A DNA stretch of 28,587 bases from NCBI RefSeq assembly GCF_946481155.1, contig NZ_CAMLMK010000027.1, positions 1-28,587 of the forward strand. The letters are read 5' to 3'. Of this stretch, positions 25,567 to 28,587 are shown in pieces (position 1 is the first letter of the stretch; every line of letters starts with the position of its first letter). A model generated the notes under the pieces. It was not told the origin of the DNA and made no database searches. It saw only the letters and a program-made list of their open reading frames with translations. The DNA is from an uncultured Flavobacterium sp. (GTDB taxonomy: Bacteria > Bacteroidota > Bacteroidia > Flavobacteriales > Flavobacteriaceae). Both the position numbers and the translations under genes were made by a program.

Positions 25567-27771
25567 TTAAAAATTGAAGTTCAGCCCCAGGATGATGTTC
25601 CTCCCTATATTCGGAATGCCATCGGTTTTCAGACGCGACAGATGCGGGATATAGGTTCTGTCCAAAAGGTTGTTTGCGTTTAATGAAAGATCAAATTTCG
25701 TTTTTCCGATGTTGATATTTCCGCCAAGACCAAAGTTCAGTAGCATATAGTCGCTTGATTTTGTTTCAAAGGAACTGATGTCGGTTTTTTGGAAAACGTA
25801 ATCAACATTGAGCAAAGCATAACCTTTTTTCAGCCATTGCTGTACATCAAATTCAGTTCGGATTGTATTAGATAATTTTTTAGCCGGAATCAAAGGAAGG
25901 TAATCGCCATTATCTTTTTTCCCTGTTACGCTTTCAAAACTGCTTACGAAATGTAACCAATCCAAAGGATGAGGATGCAGGTGAATCCCAACTTCGCCAC
26001 CATATAATGCAGCATTATCCTGAATATATTCATAAACATCATTGCTGTCGATTACAGTTCCGGTAGGGGAAATGAAGATAAAATCGTTCACATGATTGTA
26101 AAATCCGTTGGCAAAAAACTCAAAATGCGCATTGCCATATTCCAGATTTATATCAGCCTGGATGTTTTGCTCGTTTTTTAAATCCGCATTTCCGATTTCA
26201 TAACGATTGCTGCCTTCGTGCACGCCATTAGAAGTCAGTTCTGCTAAATTTGGTGCGCGAAATCCTGAAGCGACATTCATACGAAGCGTCAGATTATCCT
26301 GTAATTTGGTTTTGTAGCCTAACGAGGCATTAAAACTTTCAAAGCTTTTTTCGATAGCTGAAAAATAGCCTTCCTCTCCAAAAACACCATGGGTTTCTGT
26401 TTTTATTTTTCGGTTGTCATAACGGATTCCTGCCTGAAGCGTATTGGATTTCCATTCGTAATTCGTGGTAATCAGTGCGCCGATATCGTTTGTTTCGGCA
26501 TCCGGAATTAATACTTCTTCGCCGTTATTTTCATTTGTCTGATGCAAACCCTGAACGCCTAAAATTGTTTCCAGTTTCCCGAATTTTGGCAGATGGTATT
26601 TCACGTTGTAACTCGCTGTTTTCAGTTTCATATGCAATGCTACTTCATCGACTGCTTCCAATTCTTTTCTGTTGTTGAAGGTATAGCCCAAATCAGCTTC
26701 CAGTTTGGAATTTCTGAAGAAATATTTCTGGTGCAGACTCAGGATGTGGTTGTCAATGTCCTGTTTTGGATATAATGGCGTTCTGAAGTTTTCATTTGCA
26801 ATTTCTTCTTCAGGTAAACCGATATGGAGATTGTTGTAATTGTATCGGAATTCGGAATTGTAATAAGTATCGGCGTACCCGATTCCGATTTTATAGTCTT
26901 TTTCGATAAAACGCGTGTTGATGACTTTTCCATCAGAAGGTGTTTTATAATCCGCATGCGTAGAATAGCTTGCGCGGGTTAGGAATTTCCAGTTTTCCGA
27001 AGACGATTTTATCCCAAAAGTAGAATTGCTTCCTTGTGTATTGGAAAACAGTTTCTGGTTGAAATTTCCGGAAAAGCTGTTCGGTTTTACAAATTTCTCG
27101 GGATTGAAATACAGCACGCCACCCAAAGCATCCGATCCGTAAAGCAAAGACGCCGGGCCTTTAATCACTTCAACGCTTTCTGTCCCGGCATCGCTCATTC
27201 CCAGGCCGTGCTCGTCCCCGAACTGCTGATTTTCCAGGCGAACGCCTTGCGAATATACTAAAACACGATTTCCGCTCAAGCCGCGAATTACTGGTTTTCC
27301 GATGGAAGTTCCTGTAGAAATTTGGGAAACACCGGGGATAGTGGCCAGTCCTTCCGCTAATGTGGCCGCACCTTTCTGTTGTAATTGCTTTATAGATTGG
27401 TGTTCGACTTTCATCACATTTTGTGATTGCAATTTGTTGAAAACCGTGGAAACAATCACCTCGTCCATATGTGTGGAAGTTTCTTCTAACGTCACATTTA
27501 AAACTGTTTCTTTTTGGTTCAGCGAAATACGGATTGTTTTATTGGCATAACTGATGAAGGAAAAAGTCAGACTGAAGGTTCCGGAGGGTAAATTGGTGAA
27601 AGTATATTTTCCAGTCGGGTCGCTAATAGTTTCCTTGTGCAATTCGGGAATGGAAACCGTTACGCTCTCGATTGGTTTACCGTTATGATCTGATATTGTC
27701 CCATTGAGGGAATTCTGCCCAAAGGCAAATATGGAAAACCCTATAAAAAGGGCTGTAAAAATTGATTTCAT
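25567..27771 (-). CDS. TonB-dependent outer-membrane receptor, possibly for a metal
   Basis: A 734-residue outer-membrane active transporter. From the ATG at 27771: signal peptide (1-19, ending AFGQ), carboxypeptidase-regulatory-like domain (about 20-105), plug (about 115-225, with VIRGLSGNRVLVYSQGVRL and IKGPASLLYGSDALGG), then a 22-stranded barrel ending IILGLNFNF with a terminal Phe. An in-frame ATG at 27825 would add 18 residues before the signal peptide, so I reject it. The plug carries the acidic/His cluster QFGDEHGLG. It lies 60 bases after a small His/Cys-rich exported protein, suggesting metal rather than sugar uptake; no SusD partner is present. Substrate assignment is inference. 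No clear terminator follows. Confidence 0.92.
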   Translation of the reverse strand: MKSIFTALFIGFSIFAFGQNSLNGTISDHNGKPIESVTVSIPELHKETISDPTGKYTFTNLPSGTFSLTFSFISYANKTIRISLNQKETVLNVTLEETSTHMDEVIVSTVFNKLQSQNVMKVEHQSIKQLQQKGAATLAEGLATIPGVSQISTGTSIGKPVIRGLSGNRVLVYSQGVRLENQQFGDEHGLGMSDAGTESVEVIKGPASLLYGSDALGGVLYFNPEKFVKPNSFSGNFNQKLFSNTQGSNSTFGIKSSSENWKFLTRASYSTHADYKTPSDGKVINTRFIEKDYKIGIGYADTYYNSEFRYNYNNLHIGLPEEEIANENFRTPLYPKQDIDNHILSLHQKYFFRNSKLEADLGYTFNNRKELEAVDEVALHMKLKTASYNVKYHLPKFGKLETILGVQGLHQTNENNGEEVLIPDAETNDIGALITTNYEWKSNTLQAGIRYDNRKIKTETHGVFGEEGYFSAIEKSFESFNASLGYKTKLQDNLTLRMNVASGFRAPNLAELTSNGVHEGSNRYEIGNADLKNEQNIQADINLEYGNAHFEFFANGFYNHVNDFIFISPTGTVIDSNDVYEYIQDNAALYGGEVGIHLHPHPLDWLHFVSSFESVTGKKDNGDYLPLIPAKKLSNTIRTEFDVQQWLKKGYALLNVDYVFQKTDISSFETKSSDYMLLNFGLGGNINIGKTKFDLSLNANNLLDRTYIPHLSRLKTDGIPNIGRNIILGLNFNF

Positions 27772-27831
27772 GGATTTTGTGATTGAATTATTGTATAAAA
27801 GTGCAGCCGAAAAAGATTTCGACATGGGTAT

Positions 27832-28182
27832 TTATCCAATAAAACAAGGCGGTCCCCGAAGCGAAAAGAAACTTCCTGAAAATACAACAGGTTTCTCAAT
27901 AGCGGCAATTGGAAGAGTTTCCGTTGCAGCTGTTCTGAAAAAGCTAAAAGAGAAAAATGCAACAGGAACGGAATTGTTAAACGAGAATTCGCAGACAAAA
28001 CAGTCGTCAAAATCATGATGGCTATGCGAGAATTCGGTTTTGGAAGTATTGTATTTGTGGTCGCAATGTTCTTCAGTAAACTGCTTTGCCAAATGCTCAT
28101 ACGAATGCACCGATTGAAACAATATTGCGAACAACATTGCAATCAGTAGCGAAAGGCTGAGATTTTGCAGTTTCTTATTCAT
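27832..28182 (-). CDS. Small exported His/Cys-rich protein upstream of a TonB receptor
   Basis: A 116-residue protein. A hydrophobic N-terminus (about 5-24) acts as signal or anchor. It is followed by a cluster of likely metal ligands: His26, His30, His39, Cys40, His42, His53, His55, His56, Cys61 and Cys64, with CFVC as a CXXC. A hydrophobic segment and a C-terminal SLRGPPCFIG end follow. The RGPP end and the pattern recall small proteins found next to TonB receptors in Bacteroidota and, more loosely, DUF2946, but I cannot assign it firmly. The ATG at 28182 is preferred to a TTG at 28191. It is the first gene of an operon with the receptor. Metal binding or sensing is inferred. Confidence 0.78.
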   Translation of the reverse strand: MNKKLQNLSLSLLIAMLFAILFQSVHSYEHLAKQFTEEHCDHKYNTSKTEFSHSHHDFDDCFVCEFSFNNSVPVAFFSFSFFRTAATETLPIAAIEKPVVFSGSFFSLRGPPCFIG

Positions 28183-28188
28183 TACAAA

Positions 28189-28196
28189 CAAATATA
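28189..28196 (-). promoter_or_regulatory. -7 element (TATATTTG) of the His/Cys-rich protein and TonB receptor operon
   Basis: Minus-strand TATATTTG, an exact TAnnTTTG match, ends only six bases before the ATG at 28182. Transcription would begin at or within a few bases of the start codon. The -33 position is filled by the terminator stem of asd. Confidence 0.45.
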
Positions 28197-28233
28197 AAAA
28201 ATCCGTTTAACTTTTACGCTAAACGGATTTTTT
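28196..28233 (-). terminator. Terminator after asd
   Basis: ATCCGTTTA (28201-28209) pairs perfectly with TAAACGGAT (28220-28228), with A- and T-runs extending the stem on both sides and a ten-base loop. On the minus strand it ends in TTTTTTAT and lies about 14 bases past the asd stop. Its T-tract runs into the next promoter's -7 element. Confidence 0.85.
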
Positions 28234-28246
28234 TATATGGTTTTTA

Positions 28247-28587
28247 TTACACTAGTTTATTTTCTACCAGATATTCAGCGATCTGAACGGCATTGGTAGC
28301 GGCTCCTTTTCGAAGATTATCAGCCACAATCCACATGTTTAAAGTGTTGGGCTGGCTTTCGTCACGACGGATTCGGCCTACGAAAACATCATCTTTTCCC
28401 TGTGCGTAAATTGGCATCGGATAGGTTTTTGTCTCCAGGTTGTCCTGTACAGTTACGCCTGGTGTGTGGTGAAGGATGGAGCGCACTTCATTAACATCAA
28501 AATCATTTTCGAACTGAACATTTACCGCTTCGCTGTGACCACCTACAACCGGAATTCGGATGGCTGTGGCTGTTACTGCGATAGTAT
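28247..28587 (-). CDS. asd: Aspartate-semialdehyde dehydrogenase, C-terminal part (5' end outside window)
   Basis: The reading frame is open to the window edge and gives the last 113 residues. Asd reduces aspartyl phosphate to aspartate semialdehyde, the branch point to lysine/diaminopimelate, threonine and methionine. The segment RIPVVGGHSEAVNV carries the conserved His of the active site. It is followed by PMPIYAQGKDDVFVGR, the IRRDESQPNTLNMWIVADN run and GAATNAVQIAE, all typical of the C-terminal half of the family. The N-terminal NADP domain and the catalytic Cys lie outside. A strong terminator follows. Confidence 0.95.
   Translation of the reverse strand, partial: TIAVTATAIRIPVVGGHSEAVNVQFENDFDVNEVRSILHHTPGVTVQDNLETKTYPMPIYAQGKDDVFVGRIRRDESQPNTLNMWIVADNLRKGAATNAVQIAEYLVENKLV

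Noticed and set aside
27772..27825. Upstream ATG start for the TonB receptor
   Set aside because: It would put 18 polar residues before a typical signal peptide starting MKSIFTALF; the ATG at 27771 is the better start.
27704..28018. Plus-strand open frame of 104 codons opposite the TonB receptor start and His/Cys-rich gene
   Set aside because: It spans the antisense of two well-supported genes and their gap, and its translation has no recognisable motif.
28183..28191. TTG start for the His/Cys-rich protein
   Set aside because: It overlaps the TATATTTG promoter element and an ATG with a good leader peptide lies three codons on.

Overview
The window looks like chromosome from a Flavobacterium-type member of the Bacteroidota. 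The signs are a C-terminal type IX secretion (T9SS) sorting domain, a TonB-dependent receptor with an N-terminal carboxypeptidase-regulatory-like domain, GH92 mannosidases, several secreted peptidases, TATATTTG-type -7 promoter elements and A-rich rather than Shine-Dalgarno leaders. This placement comes from protein and motif recognition only; no database search was run. No tRNA, rRNA, CRISPR array, insertion sequence or phage gene was seen.

Layout. (1) 1-3201, plus strand: the end of rpmF, then fabH, accB and accC, the fatty-acid initiation and malonyl-CoA genes. (2) 3247-15291, minus strand: two adjacent 761-residue GH92 glycosidases, a secreted papain-fold (bleomycin-hydrolase-like) peptidase, an S9 dipeptidyl-peptidase-like enzyme, and a 1311-residue T9SS-exported metzincin with FN3 and GEVED repeats. 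Apart from the GH92 pair, each gene is followed by its own hairpin terminator. (3) 15292-15623: an AT-rich divergent intergenic region. (4) 15624-21563, plus strand: a tightly packed run of a dicarboxylate/amino-acid symporter, a DedA protein, an FAD-dependent amino-acid-oxidase-like enzyme, MtgA transglycosylase and an SDR, then an AIM24-family protein with a small membrane protein behind it. (5) 21608-28587, minus strand: a transglutaminase-like exported protein behind a four-cysteine membrane protein, a prolyl oligopeptidase, a TonB-dependent receptor behind a small His/Cys-rich exported protein, and the C-terminal part of asd.

How the genes fit together. Region 1 is housekeeping lipid synthesis. 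Regions 2 and 5 form a nutrient-scavenging and envelope set: an extracellular protease, periplasmic proline-aware peptidases, alpha-mannosidases and an outer-membrane importer. Region 4 is inner-membrane and cell-wall centred (DedA lipid carrier recycling, glycan polymerisation, amino-acid oxidation and import).

The points most worth a second look are the GH92 pair, where only one copy has the His-Glu motif tied to alpha-1,2 specificity; the three FN3 modules, nearly identical as protein but widely changed at silent sites with one 49-base identical patch; the His/Cys-rich protein plus TonB receptor as a candidate metal-uptake unit with a near-leaderless promoter; and the four-cysteine membrane protein paired with a transglutaminase-like protein in an AT-rich stretch. 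No completely new multi-gene system is evident.
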